This document shows, piece after piece, positions 12,386-33,454 of a stretch of DNA of 64,000 nt (positions within the stretch are counted from its first letter, which is position 1; every line of letters begins with the position of its first letter). Below the pieces are notes generated by a model that saw only the letters and a list, made by a program, of their open reading frames with translations, searched no databases and had not been told where the DNA came from. Origin of the DNA: Bolinopsis microptera (Eukaryota; Ctenophora; Tentaculata; Lobata; Bolinopsidae); the NCBI RefSeq assembly GCF_026151205.1, contig NC_087078.1, positions 15,579,118 to 15,643,117 on the forward strand, in the 5' to 3' direction. Made by a program: the position numbers and the translations under genes.

Positions 12386-15097
12386 TCTCTCACTGCCTCC
12401 GACTATTGACAGGACTAAGATAGCTGTTTGTTTGATCATCACACGGTTATAATACAGCACAATTGGCGCCAGATAAATGATATGTGTTGCACACAGCGTT
12501 AAATTGGCTAGATTAAAGGCTTGGATGCTTGTGTAATTGCTAAGGGACTAAGGGAATTTTGCCGCTTTGAATATTTTAGCACCAAGATGCCCAGCAGTAA
12601 GCAAAGATTTTTTGGCCAATATCTTAAACAATAATCTCAGAATGTGTGTTTTCTGTCTGTCTGTCTGTGTGTGTGCGTGTGTAATTTCCGAGCGGCTTAT
12701 TCAAGAAAACGGTAAGAGTTGCGGGACTGGTTTTTTCAGTATAGTGCCGAGAAAACTCTGACGAAGCCAAATGGTAAAAGTTTTTTAAATCGGTCGGTGG
12801 TAAGACTAAGTGGTTTAATTGATGGTTTTGTACCACAAATGTTACATAATAAAAATGGCTTGAGCAGCTTAATCAAGAAAACGGTAAGAGTTACGGGGCT
12901 CGCTCTCTCTACCACTACTGCATATTATGTAGCGTTGGTACATATATCATAATTACTAAATTAGGTACACTGTCATGAATACTATAAACTTATTAGGGGA
13001 GGGATCGCTCATAGCGGTCTGTTTGGACTGTAGAGAGAGTTCATACTTTCATTTTTTTTTCAAAATTCAAATAAACTTTACATCAATGTATTACAGTTAT
13101 ATTCAATAGAAAAGACCACAATTATATCTCCTGTGAGGCAAAAAAATGGAAAAAGAGAGCTAGAAAAATATTCATGAGACTCAACACTACCAGACTGCAG
13201 CTGGAGCGAGAAACATTATGTAAACATCAAAGTAAAATTTATTTCGGCTGAACCAAAACACGGTGAACACGACAATGTAATGCATGTTTTCAAATATGCG
13301 GATGTGGTGCGGAGTTAATAAGGGTTAATTTCTATTGATTATTGTTTAAGATACTATTGTTTAAGATACTATTGGATACGTGAGGGCACTCCGAATAGAA
13401 TTGCTCACCTAATGCGGGTTTTGACTCAGCGGGTAAATACTCTTAGGTACCCTTTTTAACTGCGGCAGTGAAATCCCGTCCGAAGGCCGGGTTACACTAG
13501 TAAATACTTAAATACAATGCCGATGATCACACAAATGACAACATACTTTACGGTATTCTAAAATTGTACTCAATTCTGACTGGCATTTAAATCCGACTCA
13601 AGGTAGCTAGGTATAGTAAGCGCACCGGATTTCGACAGGCAATGAATTGCGAAAGCGCGAACAGAATTTCGACTGATCTTATATGTAGATCTCCGATATT
13701 TTGGAGTTTATTCCATTCATTGATCATTCTGCAGAGTTCACAATGTTTGACTTATAGAATTTGACTCAGCGTAAATTTATTATAATTATATAGAACTAGA
13801 AGGGGCACTTGTGAAATGAAAATTGCCACCCGTAATTTTTTCGGCTCAAGACATTCTGGGCCAATAATGTAACACTACTATATACTACAGGTTCAGCATG
13901 GTACGAGCTGTTTTACAAACTTTCTAATTTGCACTATAGCATTAATAAAATTTACGAATATCGTATCATTCCGAGTCTTCGCCCACCTTGTGCAACTAAT
14001 AAAAATCAACAGGAATATTACAATAATTGCTCACGAACAAGTACAATGTACATACCTTTATTATTCATCAATCCGGATTTCAGTGGAATATGGCCATATT
14101 CCGCAAAAATTGACACGTCCCTCTCTTCAGATACAGAGTCTGGTTGTGTAACAGGAACGCGCGGATTATCTGTGCATGTTTCTGGCTCTACTCCCTTTCC
14201 ATCGCCTCCCTCTCCTTCTGGGACTGTTTCTCTCAGCCTCTCTTTGACGGAGCTGTCATGACTTGTCTTCTTACAGGTATGAGATTCCTGAAAAAAGTGT
14301 GAGGTTAATTTCTCAGCTGGAACTCACAAGACTTACTCTGAGTACTTACGCAACTCTTAGTACTTACGCAACTAAACTTACGAATCAAGGAATAATGAGA
14401 TGTTTTAGTTTCTCATCCCCCAAATGAATAAAACGATGCTAAAGTAATACAAATATTAATTAACAAACCCCCATCTACAGGTCGTAAGTTTCTCATCCTC
14501 CAGCTCTCCTGCGAAGTAATCCCCGGCCTTGCAGCTACTGTAACCTGCTACACCTTCATTGTGATCAAACTGATGCAGCGCTCTGCCAGTATCTACTCCT
14601 CCGGTAACAAGGCCTCCAGAGTTAACTACGAGATTAGAATGGCTAAAATCGGTGGTCTCGTCAGTGGGTTCTTCATCATGACCTATCTCCCGTACTACAC
14701 GATAATGTTCCAATACAGAGAACACATGGAGCCACTCATAAAACTTATGGCAGGAATCCTTGTGGTGACCAGCTACAACTTCGACGCCTTCATGTACGGT
14801 TACTGCAACAAGAACTATAGACGTGAGATCAAGAAGATAGTTCACAGCAAGGTTCCGTGGCTGGTGAAGGTGACTCCAGCGGACCACATAAACACAGATA
14901 CTCACACAAACAATGATACCAATACAATGTACACTAACGCTGCCGCTAACACCACTACAAGTCTCACTAGCACAAGTAACTTGTCCCCCAAACAGAGGCA
15001 TTCCCTAGCTCCCTCGCCCATCAGGGAGGAGAGTGAGACCTCTGTTTCCGTCTCTAAGGATTACTCTGTGTCGAAGTTATCTCTGGCCACCACGTGA
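10795..15097 (+). CDS. Rhodopsin-family-like seven-helix GPCR, 5 exons
   Basis: Plasma-membrane receptor, ligand unknown. Exons 10795-10968, 11281-11386, 11568-11697, 14131-14276 and 14481-15097 join with matching phases (0,1,2,1) to 390 aa. The N-terminus has glycosylation sequons at N8 and N26 and no signal peptide. TM1 is about 31-55, TM2 65-93 ([11 protein letters not shown], Asp76 at 2.50), TM3 103-126 (Cys103 at 3.25), TM4 148-168, TM5 190-212, TM6 240-262, TM7 273-293. Cys182 in loop 2 could pair with Cys103. Key motifs are altered: D127-R-M replaces DRY, TYLP (253-256) replaces CWxP, and NFDAFMY (285-291) replaces NPxxY. Helix 8 ([11 protein letters not shown]) is followed by a ~90-residue Ser/Thr/Asn-rich tail. 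Exon 4 had to be deduced from phase and TM4 content and is the least certain. Intron 3 (2.4 kb) holds a palindrome and a CT tract. Confidence 0.92.
11764..11805. repeat. 42 bp perfect palindrome
   Basis: TGGTGGAGTAATTAAAGTAT followed by its reverse complement, centred on TATATA at about 11784, inside GPCR intron 3. It could form a cruciform or hairpin. It may be the remnant of a tiny foldback element, as no target duplication is obvious. Confidence 0.9.
12282..12392. repeat. CT/GA microsatellite
   Basis: About 110 bp of nearly pure CT dinucleotides inside GPCR intron 3. Open frames through it on both strands are artefacts of the repeat. Confidence 0.98.
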
Positions 15098-15136
15098 TAG
15101 TTTACATCACATCTTGATCTTAGATGTTTTTTTTTC

Positions 15137-15142
15137 AATAAA
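15137..15142 (+). terminator. Poly(A) signal of the GPCR gene
   Basis: AATAAA 40 bp after the GPCR stop codon, preceded by a T-run. A short 3' UTR is implied. Confidence 0.6.
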
Positions 15143-16634
15143 TCTCCTGAGACGGTATAGTTTTTCGATCGTAATATTTAATATCCGCACCAGTTGCAGT
15201 TAATATACTGTCCCAATCAACACCTGATCCAGCTTTCCCTCCGTTATATAGATCCTATATTTAGGAATATGCAAAGACTAACAACTTAGAGTTTTTTTCC
15301 CTTCAATTTGAAAGAAATATAGTATAGTTTTGAGTAGCACGTGGTTGCCAGGTGTTTACCCTACAGGATCGCAGAATAGGGACGGTATATACCAGACTTG
15401 ATACTTGTAACAACCAGGACTTATTAAAGAAATGGAGTAGGTACTATAGCGCCAGGAAAATGGGGTTGAGATGATATACTACCTAGGTGCTAGGTTAGAG
15501 TCACGAAAATTTGGTGTGATAAGATAATTCTAGAGATTAATATCAATATTGTTTGTTACATTATTTTGACAAGCTATGCTGTGATGATATTATTCTGATG
15601 TTTCGACTTGCGATAATTATTTTTCGACGGTTTGTGTTTGTATAACGACTTTGTTAATATGCCAATATAGGGTAATTGATAGTGAACTGTTTATAGATTT
15701 TAGAAAATTCATGGATTGTAATGAGCATGCTTTTAGTTTTTAAAATCAGTTGTTTTATTGGTAAACATATGAACTTAATTATTAATTTGATCATTAACGG
15801 CTAAGTGAATGTAAGATTCGAACAGCGTGAAATCATCAGCACTAATCACATTTTAACAGCTTCATTGAAACTGACTGACAAGAACAGAACATTGATTCAT
15901 TCCAGGATATTAGGAATTTGGATTTAGATTGAATGAATCATGAACATAAATCTTACAGACATTGTCCCAATTTAAAAATTAAGTTACTATCCGTTAACAG
16001 TATTTTCAGCTTCAAGAACTTCTGCTATTAACCTTTTCTTTGATTTCTATAACTAAATTAAGATAAAACTCACATGCTGCACTGCACGTGTTACTAACTG
16101 CACTGCCACTCTTAAAGAAAAGACCTAACGTGGAGTATTCTCCCTTCAACCCCAGACATATCCCACACACCTGACGATAATATTCACGCGACTAAGAGCC
16201 AGCCAGACCTTATCATTAGCGGACACCCTTGACTCAAAGTTTTGTCCGGAGTTAAAAGCAGTCTGGCAAGAGCTAGTTATTAGTACCGTCGATTAGTACC
16301 GCTACGTAGCGACAAACGAAAAAGTTACAAAATTAGCAATTACTAAGCGGCTCGGTAGTGGCCTCAGCTGTCCTGGAACTAACTAACTGAGGTCTGAACA
16401 ATAGCATGGAAGTGGTTATAAGTCTGTCACCCTTCGATAATTTTCTCGCTTAAACTTCAGTTTCTAGTTCAGGACCTGGCTGGACAGGTGCGATTAAGAA
16501 CAGTGGTGTAATTACAAATTATAAGTTTTTAATAGCCGACAAGGCCATTATGTTGCCACTTTACGTTCAGTTTTAGCATAACCTCCGTTTTGTTTGTCGG
16601 AATTTTCGCTTGAGGGAGTTTCAAGTTTGAAGAA
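15143..16634. other. Intergenic, GPCR to lectin-like gene
   Basis: AT-rich, with no exon, RNA gene or tandem repeat that I can support. It should contain the promoter of the downstream secreted-protein gene; no convincing TATA box was picked out. Confidence 0.6.
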
Positions 16635-19600
16635 ATGAACTTGTTTGCAGTCCTTCTCTTCGCCTGCTTCGGTCAGACAGTTCGTAGTTATCAGTGCGTA
16701 GCAGGAATCAAGTCTTATTTCGGTAAAATTGTAATAAAGGAGTTTTATAACTAGTTATTGAAATTTTGCATCGAATGCGTAACTACCCCAGCTAGCTTTA
16801 GCCTTAATTGAGAATGAGATAAAGACTTAATGTATTCGGATATCGATTTAATAAAATTAAAATATTCCACGTTGCACTGCCACTGGCACTATGCAATTTA
16901 TAGCAAGTTATGACAATTACGTGTGACGTGGTCCTACAATTTTTCAGAAAAGTTAGATGTTTCTGGAGGAGTTTTTACTGAGGAAGATGTAGAACTCGAC
17001 TGTGGAAAGAACAAACTTATCAAAATATGGACTGAGCCGGTAAAGCCAACCAGACGCCATGGCACGGAGTTTCACGGAATCGGTCGTGATACGAACGAAG
17101 CCTCCCTAAAGATCATGACTGTCAGAAGATTATGGTTCAGATGTGAAAATAGCAGTAAGTTTAACATTTAATAGAATTAGAAGACATTGAGTTTTTTAGT
17201 AGTTTAGTTGAACCTGGTTGAACCCAACAATATCTTTGTTGGACGACCACCCAGTTGCAGGGCTATCTTGAGCAGCAGAGAAATTCAAACTCAGTCGTAC
17301 GACATTTTCACTGAAAGTTAAAGCATAAAGGCAATATTGAACATAGCTCGGGCAGGACACCACTAATAAATATTGAAACTTGTGTAATGAAATTTGAAAA
17401 CAATCTCTGATCATTCATCCTTAACACTTAAAGTTAATAATCCAAACAAAATCGGGCCTATCCTTTACTTTTAGAATAAACAAATTTACCACTCGAAGAG
17501 AGACGGGAAGAAAGCGCGAAGTTTCTGTACGGACAGAAAACTCTTCCTGAAGTCAAGAAAGTGTGTCCAAAAAAGATGAAGGCACTGATTACTGCTCTCG
17601 ATCCAATGTCATACGAATACGATCGTTATGATGACACGCCGGATTTTAACCAAGACGCGTGTATTGGGAAAACAAAATGTGTCATTAAGAAAGGAACGAG
17701 AATCGCAACAGCGACATACAAGATAGAAACAGATTGCAGGGCTGAAAATCGTAAGTTTGAGACTCTGAGTCTGACACTGATTTTTGGCGGACACTTTCAA
17801 AAATGTAAAGCAATTTCAGTTTCAACTTCAAGAGGCGATGTAATAACATGAAAATAACATTAACTGACGTTAAATCATGGTCAATTTAAGACGTCAATAT
17901 TTTTGATTGAGGAGCGTGATGGCACTCCGAAATATCCTAACCACTTTTTGTTTTCGGGTTAGTTCTTCACCGTTAAGATAAACTACTCCCCCAGATGCAC
18001 TGCACTGTTGCAACTCGGAGGAATCAAAGGACAGTGAAATGTTCAAGGCAAAAAGAGCCTGCAACTTAATACTTGAGTGTGAATGTTGCCAAAGACAAAC
18101 AGATGATAAAGTTAACATACGGTCTTGTGGAAGCATGGGCAAAAAGTGGGCCAACGCTGGTTTCGCTAGTTTAGCTGGTTAGTTTAGTTAAATTACTTAA
18201 TCAGGAAACCATTTGGTTCTGACTCTGGGTCAGCTTATATTTTACATTAAACTTCTGAGCTGGTTCTATAATTCACATTAGGAATAACCCAGACCATCTC
18301 TTTCATCTAGTTAAACTTAAAAACTACGAGTACGCATACACTCAGAGGTGATCCCAAATTATGAGTTAAACGAGTGATACTATTACTAATAACTAACTAT
18401 AAATTTCAATTAAAAGCTCACAGAGGATTTAAATTATTGGCTGCCAAGTGCCAACAAGTTCACTTCAGCTCTTCTATCGCTCTATTGGTCTGGTTACTAT
18501 GTTACTGATTACATTTTGCAGGGATAAACCACAACATGGGAATTAAGTATGATGAGAGCGATGATGATGACGCAACTGACGGTGACCCTGATTTCGGTAA
18601 GGATACTGTAAGTGTAAAAGTATGGCTTCAAAGTTAAATAGTTGATGTACAGTGGGGTGCTATATCTTTTCGTCATTCCTGAATGCGCGCATTTTTTCCC
18701 GATCCATGACTCAAAGTCAAAGTGCCGAAGGCACAAAAGAGTCAAGGACAAGGGTTGGCTTGATACATGTTTTGTATCCCAATATCGGCGCTTCGCGCGC
18801 GAAAAGTGGCATGCAACGTATGTCAAGGGTTAGCGAACGAGGTTTTTTTTTGTATATGGTAGCTTTGCGACCGTGCGTGCGTGCGAGCGTACGTGCCTTC
18901 GCCTTCAGTTATCGCCCACGTTTCTGCCTGCGCAAAGTTATTTTGCGCGATAACCTGATTTAAACAATTGTTGGCGCGCAGTGCTGAACTGTTCAAGTAA
19001 ATTGTTAATTTCACCATGTATGCATCCCGCTAGGGACTAATTGATAGCATATTATTATTATTTTGAGTTAGTAATACTAATAGTATTACTACTTTGCACA
19101 GATCTGTGTCAGGTTGCATAAACAATAAACATATGGTTACATAGAAATATGCACGATTTTCAAATTCAATATGGAATTATATTATGTATTAACTGGGCGG
19201 CGCTCTTTCTGTCACTCCGCCATATCTGCATGCTTATAGTTATAAACAGTAAAGACTGGGGTCCCCAGTTGGTATGGAATATGATAAAATACGCCATCAC
19301 GGATCGGGAAATTGAGCGGCCATCCACAAGAGAAAAGCGGCCGCATTTCTTGTAGTTGTTGATTTTAGCATTTAGCGCGCAAGTTTGCGTGCACGTCACG
19401 TGATATTGTATTTGTTAGCAGTGAGTTTAATTACGAGTCAGAGAATTTGTCTAGTACAAGGCCCAGACCCTACTTTGGCGTATCTAATTCTATAGTAAAT
19501 ATTGCAATTGTTGGAATGTTACAAATCTGACACCATTTAAAATTGAGGAACAGGGTATCTTAATTTTGTATCTTTGTTCCCCCTGTTTTATTCAACCGGG

Positions 19601-20950
19601 GAAATATTGCAATTATCCAATCGTATAGTTTACTCTGCACCCTTCTTAGACGAGGACGGCTGCCACGTGCGAAAAGCATATCTTAAAGTTGGCGATGGTA
19701 ACCCTAAACCAATTTGCATTCCTGGAAACATGGCAAGGATTCTTAGTCTCGTCGATCTCTTTTCTGATCAGCGTAAGTACTTCTTTTTGTGACATTTTCC
19801 TGAATAAATAGGCAACTACTATTATATTATACAGTGCCACTAGAGTATATTATTATTGCTACTTCATTGGTAACTTAGTGACTAGAATTATACTTATTAG
19901 GTACTCAAAATATTTTGGTTCTAGAATGAAATACTGAGCTTCTAGTTTTACTATTAGGATATTATATAGATTACTATACTATATAGATTATAGATGAACC
20001 ATCAAGATGTGACAGAGTTGCGGGGATCACATCAATATCGTATTTAACACAAGTGTATATTTATTCTACAGATGGTGGTAAGTGCGTAGTTAGAAGCATC
20101 AAAAATGACGATGCATGCACGGGAGAGGTAGACCCAGCTGAACAGTACTATTTTGGGTAAGGTTTAAAATTAGAAACTGAACAATTTTAACTTGCAACTT
20201 TTTAGTCATCCTCAGACTCCCTCAGTGACAGGCACACTTACTTTCCCATCAAATCTGTGATATACAAATCTTATAACTACACTATAAACTAATTGGCGAT
20301 TTCTAGCCCTAAATAAACATAGCACACACAAATGTATACAATGAAGAGGCTATCATTTCTAGTGATTTCAGAGGGGCTTCAAAATGTATAATAATTACCG
20401 TTTGGTTTCATTGGATACATTAAGTCGGCAACATTCAATGTACCATGTATAGATATATGTATTAAAAGAACTAATTAATTATCATATCATTGTACAGTGT
20501 TAAAATACATTGATTGAATCTACTCACCTTGCAGAGTAAACGTCCTTCTGCCGCCGGAATCTGGTGTTGCTTCTAACCTTAAAAATGCTTTGACAGCGAG
20601 ATTGGAAGAGGAAAACATTGAAACACCTTTCCTTCTCAAGGTAAATTTCCATATGAAATCTTTCTTTTTTTCCGAGAAAGTAACCGATGAAGTTGGGGCT
20701 TCACATTTTGTAATTTAATGTTGGCCTTTGCGGTCAGCAAACATGGTAGAAATGTCCTAATTTCAGTGTACACAGTTGCTAAAATAATTGATGCCGATGG
20801 ATACAATGTACAATATTTTCGCTGTTTCTTTGAAGATCGATTCTTTTATAAAATTGCTGAATACTGATTTGTTTGCAGGATAACATCAAAGAACGGACAA
20901 ATCTGAACGATGTCGACATGATCAAGTTCACGCTGGCATTCAGTCTGTAG
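16635..20950 (+). CDS. Secreted protein with two SUEL/galactose-lectin-like domains (tentative)
   Basis: Exons: 16635-16722, 16948-17154, 17499-17750 (acceptor uncertain), 18522-18596, 19554- or 19629-19772, 20072-20156, 20535-20640, 20879-20950. The joined frame stays open, giving 342 or 367 aa. The first exon encodes a clear signal peptide (MNLFAVLLFACFGQTVRS). Two Cys-containing blocks resemble each other: VCPKKMKALI..ACIGKTKCVI..YKIETDC and ICIPGNMARIL..GGKCVV..DACTG..YYFGV. Both recall SUEL/rhamnose-binding lectin cores (C-x-GK-x2-C-x-V, then KYLEVxYxC). A very acidic linker (DESDDDDATDGD) separates them. The expected role is extracellular carbohydrate binding, inferred only. The usual acceptor TTTTAG at 17471-17474 would put TAA in frame, so a downstream acceptor at 17498 is used. 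The gene model is good; the family call is weak. Confidence 0.65.
18760..19400. repeat. GC-rich dispersed repeat pieces within an intron
   Basis: Inside intron 4 of the lectin-like gene. The block at 18795-18828 (CGCGCGCGAAAAGTGGCATG and on) recurs inverted at about 38483-38520. The block at 19191-19270 (ACTGGGCGGCGCTC..CCGCC..TGGGGTCC) recurs inverted at about 39430-39512. Order differs between the loci, so these look like pieces of one or two dispersed families. CpG-rich composition differs sharply from flanking DNA. Confidence 0.6.
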
Positions 20951-21224
20951 TTGTGGAGTCAGCGTTGGCTAATGGCTGGGAGAGATTTTGAAGGAACACT
21001 GCATTGTAAAACTGTGTGGGGAGAACAACATATCCATATTAGTAGAATTATAATGAATCAATTGAATTAATATTATTATTTCATTTTTTACAAAACTTTT
21101 TTTCTTGAATTGATTCAGATAATTTGAGAAGCTGCTGCCCGAAAACTAATATCTATGGGAACAATGGTGAAATGTTTTCAGTGTTCGGTCAGGGAAAAAA
21201 GAATCAAGATAAACTTTTTGGTTA

Positions 21225-21230
21225 AATAAA
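21225..21230 (+). terminator. Poly(A) signal of the lectin-like gene
   Basis: AATAAA (in AAATAAATAAATAG) about 275 bp after the stop codon at 20948-20950. Confidence 0.5.
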
Positions 21231-21995
21231 TAAATAGTAAAAATTCACAAAAATCACACTCTTAAACAGCCCCAATCAAACACACGTACACATAATCTTA
21301 GCCAGTCGAATAATCCACTTTTCATTGATTTCAGGCTTTAAGAGGATTGTACTTATTACGACAGTCTTCCGGATTTCGACGATTATCAAAAATAATTAAC
21401 ATTCAAATCGGGCTGCAAAGGGCAAATTTAGGTTATGTCTCCAGTTTTTCTGGTAACATGATCTCGTTTCGTTCAAAAGATTAAACCATAAAAAACATGT
21501 TGCACTGCATGCAAAATTTCACAACCTCGAGAATCTAAAGTCCATATAAAAAGTAAACTCGAGGAGCAAAAGAATCTGAAAATAGTGCTGACCTAACCTA
21601 TAATGTAGGTTTCTACTTCCTGTCACAAAACCTACTACCTCAGAATAAAAGTCAGTCAAATAAGAATCTAGATCCATGCAGCATGTAACTGAGAAATCTC
21701 TTCTTCTTTATATTGAACAGCTTTCTTTATCAAACAAAATTCCTCATTCTAAACAAACCAAAGGCTAATGCACCAAGTCGGAATTTAGCACGTAGTCTTT
21801 GTAAAAGAGTTTAGCACGTAGTCTTTGTAAAAGAGTTTAGGTACTAAAAGAGTTTAAATCAGTCTGTGGTATCATAAATCAATCATAAATCTCAATTTGA
21901 TGATCAGCTAAAATGAAATTCCGAATTCGACTCTGCTCTTGCCTCTTTCGGTCTTTCACATAGAGTTCGAACTAAATTGCGGGTGGGTCTTTCTG
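21231..21995. other. Short intergenic gap between convergent genes
   Basis: Lies between the 3' ends of the lectin-like gene (+) and the PCGF gene (-). A ~28 bp unit (TTTAGCACGTAGTCTTTGTA..) is duplicated in tandem at about 21785-21840. Nothing coding is seen. Confidence 0.6.
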
Positions 21996-22001
21996 TTTAT
22001 T
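21996..22001 (-). terminator. Poly(A) signal of the PCGF gene
   Basis: AATAAA on the minus strand (TTTATT on plus), about 83 bp after the PCGF stop codon. Confidence 0.55.
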
Positions 22002-22083
22002 CTTTCATTTCTTCTGATAAGATTGTTCAAGTATGATAAATCGAATCTTACTCATTCATCACACGTATGCCTTCCTTTAAGTT

Positions 22084-31894
<9,811 letters not shown>

Positions 31895-33097
31895 TATGTA
31901 ACTGAATTGTAGGTTAGGTTTGCTGTTGTTGTTTGTGTAACATTGGGTGTTACAAGTTACATAAATATAGAAATTGTCACAATGTGGTCGTTATGTAAAT
32001 ATATGTAAGTATCATTCATAATGATTACATACTAAGATTATTTGAAAAGAGGTATTATTGTATATAATTGTAATAGTTTTCTGGATTTGCAATAATTAGA
32101 ATTTCAACTGACACCGATAATAATCATACACTATGAATAGTATTAGTAAGGGCCCATCAGTTACAGATTTAGTGTAAACAATTAATCGACTGATCCAAAA
32201 AAATTGGAGTTTACAACAGATAATAACTTAATAATGATATATAATACATTTACACTGTCAATGTTTAGAAAACCAAATACAGATCTTGCAACATCAGCAG
32301 GAACAAACAGTACGGAAACAGTGGCGGAAAAGCTACACACTTGAACGTAAAATCACAATTTGTGTCACAAACTGCAAATCATTTCCAAGGTAGTTTGCAA
32401 ATCGTTTAACTAAATACAGTGCATTTAAATAATATGTTGCACACCTTGATATTTAAAGTAATTAATATAAGAAATTCTACTCAGATCCACTACAAAACAC
32501 CCCATCAAACTATATATCACAAGAATCATACTGTTCAGATAAAGAAAACACTTCCCGAAAGACGGCTTAGGGGTCGTTCACATATTAAGTAATCAGCCGA
32601 GTGGGGAAGGGGGGGGGGGTTTCCAAATGATTACGCTAGTGTAATTTTGACACAAAAAGTGATTACACTAGCGTAATCATTTGGAAAAAAGTGATTACGT
32701 AATAATATGTGAACGACCCTTTAAATAACAGCTATCGTTATACTACGTATAACTTAAAGCTGTGTAATTTAATTAGCTCCAAAATTCTAATCATGCCAAA
32801 ACGTGGCATCACAAGAATTTCACATGATAAATATAAGAATAAAATTAACATTAAGTTTGCATTGATACCTTGAAAAATAGATTTAACTTCATTTACAGTC
32901 AGGTAACTGACTAGTGGTACCATAGGACCGTTACAAGTTCATTTTGTCAATAATGCATTGACATAAATTTAAATTGTTTATTTTCATCGGAGTATCACTG
33001 CTGTCTGGTTATTAAACAGACGTAATTATTATCAGAAGAACAAATTTGAATAAGAAGTAACAAAAAACTTACATTTGTCTAATTTACCCATGTCTTT
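31895..33097. other. Upstream of PCGF and downstream of the zinc-finger gene
   Basis: Contains the MITE at 32570-32719. A possible 5' UTR splice acceptor (CCTACAATTCAG) lies ten bases before the PCGF start codon. No coding exon is supported. Confidence 0.55.
32570..32719. mobile_element. 150 bp palindromic MITE
   Basis: Ends GGGGTCGTTCACATATTA.. and ..TAATATGTGAACGACCC are inverted repeats. Inside, TTCCAAATGATTACGCTAGT and its complement form a second inverted repeat of about 24 bp, and a 10 bp G-run lies near the left end. The superfamily is not assigned; the flanking TTA / TTTA does not give a clear target duplication. Confidence 0.7.
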
Positions 33098-33103
33098 TTT
33101 ATT
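33098..33103 (-). terminator. Possible poly(A) signal of the zinc-finger gene
   Basis: AATAAA on the minus strand about 350 bp after the zinc-finger stop codon. Confidence 0.35.
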
Positions 33104-33454
33104 TTCCTTATTTCATTATCGACACGGACAAAACAGACAAAAACTCCACTATTTGGGTATAATGATGGCTCTTCTCAGTCCTTAAGATAAGATGCAAAAT
33201 TGCTTGATGATTTGATATTTTTAAAACAAAATCTGAAGGAAAAGAATGGTAATTTCACGGTTTTATGGGTCACAATATCTTTGAATCGGTAGAAATTATG
33301 TAGAAGTCATGTTCAGATGTGAGACGTGAGTGTAGATCTCTGCTTTGAGGAGTGAGTAGAGTTTGTCTGAAAACGATCAAACAAGCACTGTTGCAGTGCA
33401 ACGATCCAGCAAGAGCAATGTGCAATTACTTTCAAACAGGTTGTCAAAAGAGAA

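Noticed and set aside
12100-12460. Ser/Leu and Arg/Glu repeat proteins
   Set aside because: They are translations of a CT/GA microsatellite inside a GPCR intron.
13929-14261. 110-codon plus-strand frame ending in Ser/Pro-rich sequence
   Set aside because: Wrong frame over the TM4 exon. Frame continuity from exon 3 (AA/A) gives [20 protein letters not shown] instead.
14456-15001. 181-codon frame on the minus strand
   Set aside because: It is the shadow of the last GPCR exon on the plus strand, which has clear TM5-TM7 content.
33070-33096. Possible PCGF first coding exon (ATGGGTAAATTAG.. with GTAAGT)
   Set aside because: Joining it to the acceptor before the PCGF start gives a stop within a few codons, and the RING exon already has its own start codon.
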